The position numbers were made by a program, and so were the translations under genes. From positions 124,001-188,000 of the forward strand of contig CAVONB010000012.1 of assembly GCA_963697205.1 (NCBI GenBank): DNA of 64,000 nt, in the 5' to 3' direction. How positions within the stretch are numbered: position 1 is the first letter of the stretch; every line of letters begins with the position of its first letter. The notes below the pieces were generated by a model. It worked only from the letters and a program-made list of their open reading frames with translations, did no database searches and was not told the DNA's origin. This DNA comes from CAVONB01 sp963697205 (lineage in GTDB: Bacteria > Pseudomonadota > Alphaproteobacteria > Rhizobiales > Hyphomicrobiaceae). This document shows, in pieces, positions 1-9,024 of this stretch.

Positions 1-572
1 GGGCAGACGCAATTGACGCGAATGCCGCGCCGCCCGTAGCACTTCGCCGCGCTCGTCGTCAGGCCGACGACGGCATGCTTGGAGGCGCTGTAGGCGGGCA
101 GCAACTGGCTGCCGATCAGCCCGGCGACCGATGCGGTGTTGACGATGGCATGCCCGCCGGGCGGGGGCTCTTGCGTCAGCATTTGCGTGATCTGCGCCTG
201 CAGACAATGCCACACCCCGCGAACGTTGACGTCGAGGATGCGGTCGAGCTCGGCGATTGGCAGCTCGTGCAGCTCCCCCATCGGGCCGAGCACGCCGGCA
301 TTGTTGAAGGCGCAATCGATCCGCCCCCAGGCCGCGACTGCCCCTTTGACGAAGGTCTGCACGTCGGCGGCATTGCGCACGTCGACACGATCGGCCCGTG
401 CCGCCCCACCGGCCGCCCGGATCGCCGTCGCGGTCGCCTCGGCCGCCGCCCCGTCGATGTCGCTCACCGCGACCTTGGCGCCGGCCTCGGCGAATTGCAG
501 TGCGGCGGCACGGCCAAAGCCGGACCCCGCGCCCGTGACAAGCGCGATGCGACCTTCGAGTTCGGCGGACAT
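1..572 (-). CDS. SDR family oxidoreductase, 3' end beyond the window
   Basis: This is the N-terminal 190 or so residues of a classical short-chain dehydrogenase/reductase, an NAD(P)-dependent Rossmann enzyme; the C-terminus lies beyond position 1. The translation shows the nucleotide-binding glycine motif VTGAGSGFG near residue 12, the NNAG structural motif near residue 90, and the active-site S...YSASK pattern near residues 150-165 with its catalytic Tyr and Lys. The ATG at 572 is preceded by a good ribosome site (GGGAGA), which supports this start. The substrate cannot be inferred. The divergent neighbour is a receiver protein. Family assignment is firm and specificity unknown. Confidence 0.9.
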   Translation of the reverse strand, partial: MSAELEGRIALVTGAGSGFGRAAALQFAEAGAKVAVSDIDGAAAEATATAIRAAGGAARADRVDVRNAADVQTFVKGAVAAWGRIDCAFNNAGVLGPMGELHELPIAELDRILDVNVRGVWHCLQAQITQMLTQEPPPGGHAIVNTASVAGLIGSQLLPAYSASKHAVVGLTTSAAKCYGRRGIRVNCVC

Positions 573-833
573 GGATCGTCTCCCTGGCAAGCCCGCACCA
601 GACTACACGCGCCCCGGCCAAAGACGCCACCTCCTAGGCGACGCGCTCACCACTGGCGCACCCACCTTGTGAGGCCCTGGCGCGGCCCGTCTCCGGTGGC
701 CGGCATCGGGCCGGCGGCCCCGCGCGCGACCGGTCCGCCAATGCCGATCGCAGATAGCTTTTTCCTCAATTTACCAACAAATCCAGGGTATCCGCTCAAC
801 GCTTCCATAACCTTCTGGTCATAGCGTACTGCC
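573..833. other. Intergenic region between divergent genes
   Basis: About 260 bp separate the SDR gene (minus strand) from the receiver gene (plus strand). The half nearest the receiver gene is less GC-rich and must hold its promoter, but I cannot place a convincing -35/-10 pair. No coding capacity is evident. Confidence 0.4.
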
Positions 834-1265
834 ATGGCCGAAATCCTGACCATCGACGACGATCCGATCCAGCACGAGATGCTCGAAGCATTCTTTGCCG
901 GCAGCGCGAAGGCGCAGATCGTTCGCGCCATGAGCGGTACCGAGGCCAAAGCGCTCCTCGTCGACGGCCCCGACCGCTTCGACCTGCTCGTCTGCGATCT
1001 CAACATGCCCGACTTCGACGGCGTCGAACTGCTGCGCCATCTTCGCGATATCGGATGCCGGTCGCCGATCCTGATCGCCTCGGGCGCGCAGCGCGCCGTC
1101 ATCATGGCGGCGACGGAGCTCGCGCGCGCCTATGGCCTCAACCTGATCGGCAGCCTGACCAAGCCCCTGAGCTTCCCCGCGCTGGCGGCAAGCGTGGCGC
1201 CTTGGCTCGCACAGCATAGGCCGGCTACAGCCTCCACGCCCGACGCCGCCGCGGCCACGGGCTGA
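834..1265 (+). CDS. Single-domain response regulator
   Basis: A 143-residue protein consisting essentially of one CheY-like receiver domain. The acidic pocket is DDD at residues 8-10, the predicted phospho-acceptor is Asp55 in CDLNMPDFDG, a serine (Ser83) sits at the switch position and the conserved lysine is Lys110 in the TKPL motif. There is no output domain, only a short Ala/Thr-rich tail, so it probably acts by protein contact or as a phosphorelay intermediate. A hybrid kinase with an Hpt domain lies 1.7 kb downstream on the same strand and is a plausible partner, but the two genes are not contiguous. Confidence 0.88.
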   Translation: MAEILTIDDDPIQHEMLEAFFAGSAKAQIVRAMSGTEAKALLVDGPDRFDLLVCDLNMPDFDGVELLRHLRDIGCRSPILIASGAQRAVIMAATELARAYGLNLIGSLTKPLSFPALAASVAPWLAQHRPATASTPDAAAATG

Positions 1266-1305
1266 GCATTCTTCACAAGCAAGAGTTTCCTTGACCCCCT
1301 CGCTG

Positions 1306-1327
1306 CCTGGCACATGCCCCTGCCAGG
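1306..1327. other. Small inverted repeat between convergent genes
   Basis: CCTGGCA (1306-1312) and TGCCAGG (1321-1327) form a perfect 7-bp stem with an 8-nt loop between the stop codons of the receiver gene and the opposing TadG-like gene. It has no T tract, so it is at best a weak or factor-dependent terminator. Confidence 0.3.
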
Positions 1328-1370
1328 GGCGCGCCCGGCGGGCGGCGTCCGCCGATCGGACGAGCCAGCA

Positions 1371-2783
1371 CTACTTCACCAGCGAAATCGGCTGTCCCGC
1401 GCCGCGAATGCCCTTCGGCACGGGCACGTCGGTCAAATCGTACTGGGCATTGAGGATCAGCTTGGGGCCGCCCAGCAGCGTCATCGTGCGCGCCACGATC
1501 GCCGTGTAGGCCGACTGGTCGGCAATCGGCTCGTTGGCGTCGACGTAGATCTCTCCGTTCGGCGCGTAGATCGTGCCCAGCAGCGTGCGCGCATCGTCGC
1601 TCAAGATCCGGAACTGCGTCGACTGCGGCTGGTTGCGCCCGCCGAAGATCAAGAGGCCGGCCATGACGCCGTCAGTCGGCGCCTCCAGTGCGATCGACGT
1701 TTCCCGGCCCAACACCATCTCCGCGCCGGCGCCTGAAAAATAAAGGCCGACGCCGCGACCGGTGAGGCGGACCGGTCCGTCCACCACCAGTGGGCCATCC
1801 TTGATGACGTAGATGCCAGGCCGCATCTCGACGTTGATCGCGCCCTTGATTTTCAGGCCGCCGCAATAGGTGCCGGGACTGAGGACCTGGCTCACCTCGA
1901 TTTCGGCCTGCGCCGCCGGCATGCAGGGCCCGGCAGTGGGCTCGGGGCGTCCGGCAAGCGGATCCTCGAAGGTCGGGCAATCCGTCAGCGGGTCGGGCGC
2001 GAAGTTGCCAGGCCCGCCGTCCTTGCCGCCCGCCGAGCAGATCAGGCTGGCGGTCAGGCTGGCGCTGTTCTTGGCCTTGATCGCGTTGCTGTGCACCGAG
2101 TTGGAAAACACGGCGCAATCCTTGCCGGTGACGTTCGCGTTCTTTTCGAGCGAGATCGCCCCGCTGGCCGATTGATCGAGCGCCAGCACGCAGACGTTGG
2201 GCCGGCCCACGATCCGCGCCACTGAGCGCACGCTGATCTCCCGTGTCGTCAGGCCGAGATGGTGCCCGAATCCGGGACGCGTGGGTTGGCTGACCCGCAC
2301 CTCCACTTCCATCGGGTCCGTGCGTACGGCAGTGGCAATTGCGACCCGGCCTTCGCCCTGCGTGTTGAGGTCGATCATACCGGCGACGATGGCCTTGGCG
2401 ACGGAAGCAACATTCTCGCGCCGCGCGTCCGATAGACCGAGACCCTTCGCGCTGGCGATGGCGGCGGCGTCGGCAGCCGCCTGCAGGTTTGATTTCTGGC
2501 GCACCGCGACCATGTAGTCGAGCGTGACCGCGATCAACAGCAGCATGATCGGAAAAAGTATGGCTGCCGACACGACGATACTGCCACGCTGACACGCGGC
2601 AATTCCCGGGCGAGCGCCGGCACCGTCCCCTGATGTAGGCGATCCCGCCCGGCTGTTGGTTGGCTCGCGTTCTCGTGCCACCGCGTTTGCTCTGATGATT
2701 GATCTGTAGTCGAATAGAGCAGCGCTCTTCCATAACGGTTTCTTGCGCCGTTGAGAACGATTGCCTGACTTCTTGACTAGCAA
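1371..2783 (-). CDS. TadG-like pilus assembly / Tad-associated protein
   Basis: A 470-residue protein with the hallmark of TadE/TadG proteins of the Tad (Flp pilus) system: a positively charged N-terminus, a hydrophobic segment near residues 70-95 (SAAILFPIMLLLIAVTLDYM), then a QKSNLQAAADAAAIASA-type stretch. The rest is a large extracytoplasmic region of unknown fold containing paired cysteines. It probably sits in the inner membrane or periplasm and helps pilus assembly. The longest frame starts at a TTG (2783) with a poor ribosome site; a GTG near 2681 is an alternative. No other tad genes are in the window, so it is an outlying member. Confidence 0.75.
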   Translation of the reverse strand: MLVKKSGNRSQRRKKPLWKSAALFDYRSIIRANAVAREREPTNSRAGSPTSGDGAGARPGIAACQRGSIVVSAAILFPIMLLLIAVTLDYMVAVRQKSNLQAAADAAAIASAKGLGLSDARRENVASVAKAIVAGMIDLNTQGEGRVAIATAVRTDPMEVEVRVSQPTRPGFGHHLGLTTREISVRSVARIVGRPNVCVLALDQSASGAISLEKNANVTGKDCAVFSNSVHSNAIKAKNSASLTASLICSAGGKDGGPGNFAPDPLTDCPTFEDPLAGRPEPTAGPCMPAAQAEIEVSQVLSPGTYCGGLKIKGAINVEMRPGIYVIKDGPLVVDGPVRLTGRGVGLYFSGAGAEMVLGRETSIALEAPTDGVMAGLLIFGGRNQPQSTQFRILSDDARTLLGTIYAPNGEIYVDANEPIADQSAYTAIVARTMTLLGGPKLILNAQYDLTDVPVPKGIRGAGQPISLVK

Positions 2784-2942
2784 TCCATGAACGCCCGTCC
2801 GTTGGTGCGACGGGCCGCAGCCGCGTGTTCATCACTGTCAACAAAGTGTAACCCGGCGTCCCGGTCTGCCACGCCGCGCAACCGCCGGCTGCCGCGATTG
2901 CGATCAAGAAAATCAACACTTTTCGCCTAGCCTGCCGCGCAC

Positions 2943-5369
2943 ATGTCTGGCGGGAAGGTCCGAGCGTTGAAGGCGAAAGAGCAAACCGTACGCCGCTCGG
3001 TCGGCACGAAGTTCTCGCTGATCGTGATCCTGGCGGTTCTGGCGGCAACGCTGGTTTCGTCCATGGCCGCGGTCTGGCGCGAGACGCAGCGAGCGTTTGC
3101 CGTCAAGTCCGACGAGCTGGGTGGAATCGCCGCCGTCATCGCGGCAGCCGTCGCCGAACCGCTGGCGCAGAAGGACGCCAAGTCGGTCGCCCGCACCGTG
3201 CACGCGATCGGCCGAATCTCCCAGGTCTCCTTCGTGCGCATCGACAACGCCGCGGGCAAGTCCTTCTATCAGTTTGGCCAGGGGGTGCTGGTCTCCCGTG
3301 ACGGCCGCGAGGTGACGGCCAACGATCGGCTGAGCCCGCTTGGCTCGCTCTACCTCGGTGCCTACCCGGTCAGCGCGCGCATCCGCCATGCCGGCCACAC
3401 GGTCGGGCAGGTCCTGCTGATCGCCGACGTGCGCAGCCTGCGCTGGGCGCTGTTGGAAAGCGTCATGTCCGCCCTGCTGTCGGCCGCGTTCGCAGCCGCC
3501 GTGGCGACCTGGCTGTCGCGCCCATTCCGCTCCGCCGTCGTGATGCCCGTTCGTGACCTCGCCCGGGCCATGCGCCGCGTGCGCGCGACGGGGGACTTTA
3601 CTGCGCGCGTCACGCGCACGACCAACGACGAGGTCGGCGTGCTCGTCGATCAGTTCAACGCCATGCTCGAGGAGATCCGCGAGCGCGAAGCGCGGCTTGC
3701 GGCCCATCGCGCGCACCTGGAGGAAATGGTCGATCAGCGCACCCGCGAATTGTCCCGCGCCGTGCGCGAGGCCGAAAGCGCCAATGCTGCCAAGTCGGAC
3801 TTCCTGGCCACGGTCAGCCACGAGATCCGCACGCCGATGAACGGCATCATGGTCATGGCCGAGCTGCTGGCGACGGCCGGTCTGCCGGCACGCCTGCGCC
3901 GCTATGCCGAGGTGGTCGTCCGGTCCGGGCGCTCGCTCACCGCGATGATCGACGACATCCTCGACCTGTCGAAGATCGAGTCCGGCCGCCTGCAGGTCGA
4001 GGCGATCCCCGTCGCCCCGCGCGAGGTCGTCGGCGACATCATCGAGCTGTTTGCTGAGCGCGCGGCCGCCAAGGGCGTTACGCTCGCCGCCGACATCGAC
4101 CCCGGCGTTCCCGCGATGATCGCGAGCGACCCTGTGCGCCTGACGCAGATCCTGTCCAACCTCGTCGGCAACGCGCTGAAGTTCACCGGGGAGGGCCACG
4201 TCCGCGTCGAGGTCGCCGTCGCCCCGGGGGCAGGCGATGCCGAGGCCCCCGCACGTCTCGTCGTCTCCGTCGTCGATACCGGCATCGGGATCCCCGCAGA
4301 CAAGCTGGAGACAATCTTCGAGGCCTTCCAGCAGGCCGATGTCTCGACCACACGCACCTACGGCGGCACCGGCATCGGCCTGACGATCTCGCGTCGCCTT
4401 GCCATCGCGCTGGGGGGCACCCTGAGCGCGCAAAGCGTACCCGGCGAAGGCGCCACCTTCCGCCTCGAGATCCCGTTGAAGGTCTGTGCGGCCGCCGATC
4501 CCGGAGACAGCGCGCGCACCGGGGCCACACCATCCGCGTCCGGCCCGTCCACGCGTCCGCGCCTTGCCGGCCGCCGCGTTCTGGCCGCCGACGACAACGA
4601 GGTCAATCGCGAGGTGCTGGCCGAGGCGCTGTCGCGGCTCGGTGTCGAAGCCGTCGTCGTGGTCAATGGACGCGAAGCCGTCGAGGTGGCCGGCCGCGGC
4701 GGCTTCGACGCGATCCTGATGGACTGCAGCATGCCGGTGCTCGACGGCTATGCGGCCACGCGCGAGATCAGGGCCATGGAGATGATCGCAGGCCGGCCCG
4801 AGCTGCCCATTATCGCGCTCACCGCCGACGTTTCGGAAGGCGCAAGCGCGCGCTGGCGCGACTCCGGTATGAGCGATGGCCTCGCCAAGCCCTTTACGCT
4901 GGCCAGCCTCGCTGGCTGCCTGTCGCGCTGGATGTCGCAAGACGCCGGCGAAACGATGCCGTCGGATGCCCATCGCCCACCTGCGGTCGATAACGCCGCC
5001 CTGGCCCTGCCGCTCTTGGATCCCGAAACGCTGCACGCCGTCGGCGCCTTTGCCGCGCCTGGCGACGATCTGGTCGGTCGCATCGTCGCGCTCTATCGCG
5101 TTAGCGCCCCGCAGACCCTCGCGCGCATCGCGGCCGCCGAGGACGCGCGCGATCCCGCCGCCGCCGCCGCTGCCGCCCATGCGCTCAAATCGATGAGCGG
5201 CAACGTCGGCGCCATGCGTGTCGCTGCCCTGTGCGAAGACGTCGAGACCGCCGTCGAGGACGGCCGGCCCGACGATGCCTGGCGTGCCGCGCACGCCCTG
5301 TCAGCCGCGCTTGCAGCGACGCTTGAGGCCTTGCCGCGCGCACGCACGAGCGACGAGGTGGCCGCCTGA
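2943..5369 (+). CDS. Hybrid sensor histidine kinase (HAMP-HisKA-HATPase-REC-Hpt)
   Basis: An 808-residue BarA-like phosphorelay kinase. A transmembrane segment near residues 22-45 is followed by a periplasmic sensor of about 130 residues, a second membrane segment near 175-195 and a HAMP region. The HisKA domain has SHEIRTPMNGI with phospho-acceptor His293. The ATPase domain shows the N box (NLVGNALKFT) and G boxes (DTGIGIP, GGTGIGL). A C-terminal receiver has its Asp at residue 594 (LMDCSMPVLDG), and an Hpt domain carries AHALKSMSGN with His746. All relay residues are present, so it should pass phosphate to a separate regulator, possibly the stand-alone receiver at 834-1265. The signal sensed is unknown. 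Confidence 0.93.
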   Translation: MSGGKVRALKAKEQTVRRSVGTKFSLIVILAVLAATLVSSMAAVWRETQRAFAVKSDELGGIAAVIAAAVAEPLAQKDAKSVARTVHAIGRISQVSFVRIDNAAGKSFYQFGQGVLVSRDGREVTANDRLSPLGSLYLGAYPVSARIRHAGHTVGQVLLIADVRSLRWALLESVMSALLSAAFAAAVATWLSRPFRSAVVMPVRDLARAMRRVRATGDFTARVTRTTNDEVGVLVDQFNAMLEEIREREARLAAHRAHLEEMVDQRTRELSRAVREAESANAAKSDFLATVSHEIRTPMNGIMVMAELLATAGLPARLRRYAEVVVRSGRSLTAMIDDILDLSKIESGRLQVEAIPVAPREVVGDIIELFAERAAAKGVTLAADIDPGVPAMIASDPVRLTQILSNLVGNALKFTGEGHVRVEVAVAPGAGDAEAPARLVVSVVDTGIGIPADKLETIFEAFQQADVSTTRTYGGTGIGLTISRRLAIALGGTLSAQSVPGEGATFRLEIPLKVCAAADPGDSARTGATPSASGPSTRPRLAGRRVLAADDNEVNREVLAEALSRLGVEAVVVVNGREAVEVAGRGGFDAILMDCSMPVLDGYAATREIRAMEMIAGRPELPIIALTADVSEGASARWRDSGMSDGLAKPFTLASLAGCLSRWMSQDAGETMPSDAHRPPAVDNAALALPLLDPETLHAVGAFAAPGDDLVGRIVALYRVSAPQTLARIAAAEDARDPAAAAAAAHALKSMSGNVGAMRVAALCEDVETAVEDGRPDDAWRAAHALSAALAATLEALPRARTSDEVAA

Positions 5370-5396
5370 CGGCCAGCGCACGCGCGCTTCGTCGCG

Positions 5397-6695
5397 TCAG
5401 TAGAGCAGGTAGCGCTTGCGAGCCGCATCGAAGCCGGCCACGTCGGCGGCCCATGCCGCGATGATCTCGTCGCCGCTGCGTCCCGCCGTCAGCATGCGAT
5501 GCAGCCGCTTCGTTCCCGCGATCGCGTGGAACATCGCGAGGTTCTTGAACAACCGCACCCGCTTGCGCTGCCGCGCCTGCGCGACGACCTCGACCAGCGC
5601 ATGGATGCCGGCTTCCAGCGGCTGGTAGCGATCCATGTCGGTCACGAGTAGGCGGACGCCGGGGATCTCGGTGTTGGCGAACTGAGGGTCGGTCGCCACG
5701 TTCGGGATCGGCCGCGGCGTGTAGCGCTGGGCCTCGAAGCGCACGCCCGGCAGCCCCGCCGCGTTGAGCCGGGCCGCCGCGCCCTGCGCATCAAGCCACG
5801 CCGCGCCGAACCGCGTGAAGGGTGTGGCTGTGCCGCGGCCCTCGTTGACGGCGAGTTCGCCGACGATGCCGATACCGGGGTAGGCGAGGGCCGAGGCGAA
5901 GGTCGGGATGTTCGGGCTCGTCGCCACCCAGTCGAGGCGCGTGCGCGGCCAGCGCATGTCGCGCCGCCAGCCGGTCATGGCCACGACCTTGAGGTCGAGC
6001 GAGGACAAGCCCGGCAGCCAGCGCTCGCCCTTGATCATGTGCGCCAGCTCCCCGACCGTCAGCCCGTGCACAATCGGTATCGGATACTGGCCGACAAAGG
6101 TGGACAGGCCGGGCTCGCGCAGGAAGCCGGCGACGGCATCACCGCCGAGCGGATTGGGCCGGTCGAGCACCACGAAGGAGATGCCGGCCTCCGCGGCGGC
6201 CTGCATCGCCAGTCCCATCGTCGAGATGTACGTATAGAAGCGCACACCGATATCCTGGATGTCGAACACCAGCACGTCGATGTTGCGCAACATGGCGCGC
6301 GTCGGTTTGCGCGTCGCGCCGTAGAGGCTGAGGACGGGCACGCCCGTCGCCGTGTCGACCCCGTCGCGCACGTGTGCACCGGCCTCCGCCAGCCCGCGAA
6401 AGCCGTGCTCCGGCGCCAGGATCGCAGTCAGCCGCACGCCCGGCGTCTTGGCCATGAGATCGGCCAGGTGCTGCGCGCCCACGCGCCCGGTCTGGTTGGT
6501 GATCAGCCCGACGCGTTTGCCCTTGAGCAGCGCAAAGCCCGAGTCGGTGAGGATCTGTGCGCCGGTCGTCACGCCCGTGCGCTGATCGCGTGCCTCTGCC
6601 ATCCGTTCACCCGGGGCTACCGCCACGACGAGCATTGCAAGGACGCCGGCCAGCGCCGCGCGCGCCTTGCCTGCTGGTTTTCGATTTGAGGTCAT
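5397..6695 (-). CDS. DUF1343 protein, NamZ-like exo-beta-N-acetylmuramidase
   Basis: A 432-residue exported protein of the DUF1343 family, whose characterised member NamZ removes terminal N-acetylmuramic acid from peptidoglycan fragments. An N-terminal signal-like hydrophobic stretch (residues 12-28) is followed by family motifs: VGLITNQTG, APEHGFRG, VFDIQDIGVRFYTY, DRPNPLGG and an N(E)GRGT-type motif late in the chain. The start at 6695 is chosen because it gives the signal peptide; the frame stays open upstream but runs into sequence without family similarity. It lies 109 bp downstream of the glutamate-cysteine ligase stop on the same strand and may be co-transcribed. The exact substrate in this organism is inferred from the family only. 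Confidence 0.88.
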   Translation of the reverse strand: MTSNRKPAGKARAALAGVLAMLVVAVAPGERMAEARDQRTGVTTGAQILTDSGFALLKGKRVGLITNQTGRVGAQHLADLMAKTPGVRLTAILAPEHGFRGLAEAGAHVRDGVDTATGVPVLSLYGATRKPTRAMLRNIDVLVFDIQDIGVRFYTYISTMGLAMQAAAEAGISFVVLDRPNPLGGDAVAGFLREPGLSTFVGQYPIPIVHGLTVGELAHMIKGERWLPGLSSLDLKVVAMTGWRRDMRWPRTRLDWVATSPNIPTFASALAYPGIGIVGELAVNEGRGTATPFTRFGAAWLDAQGAAARLNAAGLPGVRFEAQRYTPRPIPNVATDPQFANTEIPGVRLLVTDMDRYQPLEAGIHALVEVVAQARQRKRVRLFKNLAMFHAIAGTKRLHRMLTAGRSGDEIIAAWAADVAGFDAARKRYLLY

Positions 6696-6804
6696 CCGAC
6701 CACGTGTGTCCGAGGTCTGTGTCGACCTCGTGGCGCCCGGCCGCACGCGGCACATTGGACGCACGACACCGGCATGCCAGAACCCGAAGGCCCGCCCGCC
6801 GGTC

Positions 6805-8187
6805 TCAGAATGCGAATTCGCGGAAAATGCGGGTTGCCTCGCCCTTCCAGTCCGACTCGTAGCGCGCCAGGATGTCGTCGGCTGCAGTGCGTCCCTTGGC
6901 GACGATTTCCTCCAGCGGCGCCAGGTAGATCGTCTCGTCGCGCCCTTTGCCGTCGGGCCGCGCGCGCGCGGCAAGCCCGCGCCGCGCGATGCCGACCGCC
7001 TCGCTCGCGATATCGTGGACATTGCCCTGGCGGAACGGCGTTGCGAGCGCGGTGCGCGGCACGCCGTTGCGCAGCGCCTGGCGTTCTTCGCTCGACCAGT
7101 CCTCCACCAGCCGCCACGCTGCCTCCAGCGCGCCGGCGTCGTAGAGCAGCCCCGTCCAGAAAGCCGACAGTGCCGCGATCTGGGCGCCGCGCCCGCCGTC
7201 CGCGCCGCGCATCTCCAGGAACCGCTTCATGCGCACTTCCGGAAACAGCGTCGTCAGGTGGTCCGACCAGTCCTCCTCCGTCGGCTGCTCGCCGGGCAGT
7301 TGCGGCAGCTTGCCCTCCATGAAACTGCGGAACGATGCGCCGGCCACGTCGACGTAGCGCCCGTCGCGGTAGACGAAGTACATAGGCACGTCGAGCGCGT
7401 AGTCGACGTAGCGCTCAAACCCCATGCCGTCTTCGAACACGAACGGCAGCATGCCCGTGCGGTTGGGATCGGTGTCGCGCCACACCTCGCTGCGCAGCGA
7501 GCGGAAGCCGTTGGGCCGGCCCTCGGTCAGCGGCGAGCTGGCGAACAGCGCGGTGGCGATCGGCTGCAACGCGAGGCTGACGCGGAACTTCTTCACCATG
7601 TCCGCTTCGTCGGCGAAGTCGAGGTTCACCTGGATGGTCGAGGTCCGATACATCATATCGAGCCCGTGCCGTCCGACCTGCGGCATGTACCTTGTCATCA
7701 CGCCGTAGCGCTGCTTGGGCATGCGCGGCGTTTCGGCCAGCGTCCAAGTCGGCGAGAAGCCGATCCCGAGAAATCCGAGCCCGAGTTGCGCGCCGACAGC
7801 GCGCACCTGCGCCAGATGCTCTTCGGTCTCTGCGGCCGTCTCGTGCAGTGTCTCCAGCGGTGCGCCAGACAACTCGAACTGCCCGCCCGGCTCCAGCGAC
7901 ACCGTGCTGCCGGGCTCGCCGTCCGGCCGCTTCAGCGCGATCACCACGTCGCCTTCCCGGATCGGCAGCCAGCCGTAGCGCGCGATCAGCGCCTCCATCA
8001 GCGCGCGAATGCCCCGCGGCCCTTCATAGGGCACGGGTCCGAGCGTCTCGGCATCGAAAACGAATTTCTCGTGCTCGGTGCCGATCCGCCAGAGGTTCGC
8101 GGGCTTGGCGCCTGCGGCAATCCAGCGAATCAGGTCGTCGCGCGAGCTCACAAGGGAGCTTGGCGCACCATCCTGGCGTGTCGACAT
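6805..8187 (-). CDS. gshA: Glutamate-cysteine ligase
   Basis: A 460-residue enzyme for the first step of glutathione synthesis, ATP-dependent joining of glutamate and cysteine. It matches the alphaproteobacterial/plant class of glutamate-cysteine ligases in length and sequence, including an early GTEHEKF motif (glutamate/metal site), LEPGGQFELSG, the MYRTSTIQVNLDF segment and RTALATPF near the C-terminus. The ATG at 8187 is selected because the alpha-type proteins begin with a short Ser/Asp stretch before the DLIRWIAAG helix. The DUF1343 gene follows in the same direction. Assignment is confident from the combination of motifs. Confidence 0.93.
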   Translation of the reverse strand: MSTRQDGAPSSLVSSRDDLIRWIAAGAKPANLWRIGTEHEKFVFDAETLGPVPYEGPRGIRALMEALIARYGWLPIREGDVVIALKRPDGEPGSTVSLEPGGQFELSGAPLETLHETAAETEEHLAQVRAVGAQLGLGFLGIGFSPTWTLAETPRMPKQRYGVMTRYMPQVGRHGLDMMYRTSTIQVNLDFADEADMVKKFRVSLALQPIATALFASSPLTEGRPNGFRSLRSEVWRDTDPNRTGMLPFVFEDGMGFERYVDYALDVPMYFVYRDGRYVDVAGASFRSFMEGKLPQLPGEQPTEEDWSDHLTTLFPEVRMKRFLEMRGADGGRGAQIAALSAFWTGLLYDAGALEAAWRLVEDWSSEERQALRNGVPRTALATPFRQGNVHDIASEAVGIARRGLAARARPDGKGRDETIYLAPLEEIVAKGRTAADDILARYESDWKGEATRIFREFAF

Positions 8188-8399
8188 CGATGGTCCTCGG
8201 AGCGTCCCTGGAGCATGGGGGCGATCGTCAGCCGCATCGGGACGCGCGCAAGTCGACGTGGTCCCGGCGCGCGCAGCTGCACCACCGCCTGTTTTTGCGC
8301 CGCATCTTATGCCCAGCGCCCCGGCCCTGCACAAGTCCCGATCGTGTGAGCCCCGGACCGCCCGAAAGAGGGCAGGCAGGGCGCCGCCTCGAGCCCCGC

Positions 8400-8696
8400 T
8401 CAGCTCCGCCGCCGTCTCAGGAGGCCGTAGCCCAGCGCCGACCAGCCGAGCCCGAGGAAATAATGCAGCACGAAGAGTCCGGCCTCCCCGCCGAGCCCAC
8501 GGGCCGGAACGATCTTCAGAAAGGCCCCGATCCAGATGGCGATGGCGCCGGCAATCGCGGCTGCGAAGGCGGCCACGATCAGCTTCTGCCACTGGTCGGC
8601 GGCGCGCCCCATCAGTAGGCCGACGACGGGCACAACGGGGTTCAGCACCGCCAACATCAGCAGCGCCGTAGGGTCGAAAGGCTTCAGACCGGTCAT
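8400..8696 (-). CDS. Small conserved membrane protein
   Basis: A 98-residue protein with about three predicted membrane helices (near residues 10-30, 35-55 and 63-88) ending in a basic RRRRS tail. The ATG at 8696 is preceded by GAGGG at good spacing, whereas the frame also extends upstream without support. I do not recognise a characterised family; it resembles short hydrophobic proteins common in Hyphomicrobiales. It is upstream of gshA on the same strand with a 212-bp gap that shows no coding signal. Confidence 0.7.
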   Translation of the reverse strand: MTGLKPFDPTALLMLAVLNPVVPVVGLLMGRAADQWQKLIVAAFAAAIAGAIAIWIGAFLKIVPARGLGGEAGLFVLHYFLGLGWSALGYGLLRRRRS

Positions 8697-8809
8697 GGGC
8701 CCTCGCGTATCGCAGGCAGCGCCTGCCAACTTTTTGGAACTGCGGCCCACCCTTAGCGCGTTGTCTGGGCGGGCGAGATGGGAGCGGACACAGCTATGAG
8801 GATGAAACG

Positions 8810-8983
8810 ATGTCCGGATCGATGGTTGCCGCTGCGCTCTACGTCCTGTTCCTGCTGGCCATCATGGGCCTGACCGTTCCCCTGTTGATCGACGGTTTGA
8901 GCGCCGAGCAGGAGGGCAAGCGTCCCAGTTCCCCGCACAAGACCCCCGCGCACAAGAAGAGGGCGCGACGCGCGCGCCGGTGA
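8810..8983 (+). CDS. Short single-pass membrane protein (57 aa)
   Basis: This short frame encodes 57 residues: a short N-terminus, one hydrophobic segment (about residues 5-27, rich in Ala/Leu/Val), an acidic linker and a strongly basic tail ending KKRARRARR. A GAGG ribosome site lies 8 nt before the ATG at 8810. The charge layout is that of a single-pass inner-membrane protein with a cytoplasmic basic tail. No family is recognised, and its function is unknown. It is divergent from the small membrane protein at 8400-8696. Confidence 0.5.
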   Translation: MSGSMVAAALYVLFLLAIMGLTVPLLIDGLSAEQEGKRPSSPHKTPAHKKRARRARR

Positions 8984-9024
8984 GCCATCGGGTCGCCCTG
9001 CGCAGGGCCGCCTGACGGGCCAGC

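Noticed and set aside
1672..3048. A 458-codon minus-strand frame overlapping the TadG-like gene
   Set aside because: Its composition is Arg/Gly-rich and its sequence is the out-of-frame shadow of the TadG-like gene.
2913..5294. A 793-codon open frame opposite the hybrid kinase
   Set aside because: It is a shadow of the kinase in GC-rich DNA; the product has low-complexity Arg/Gly/His-rich composition and no domain.
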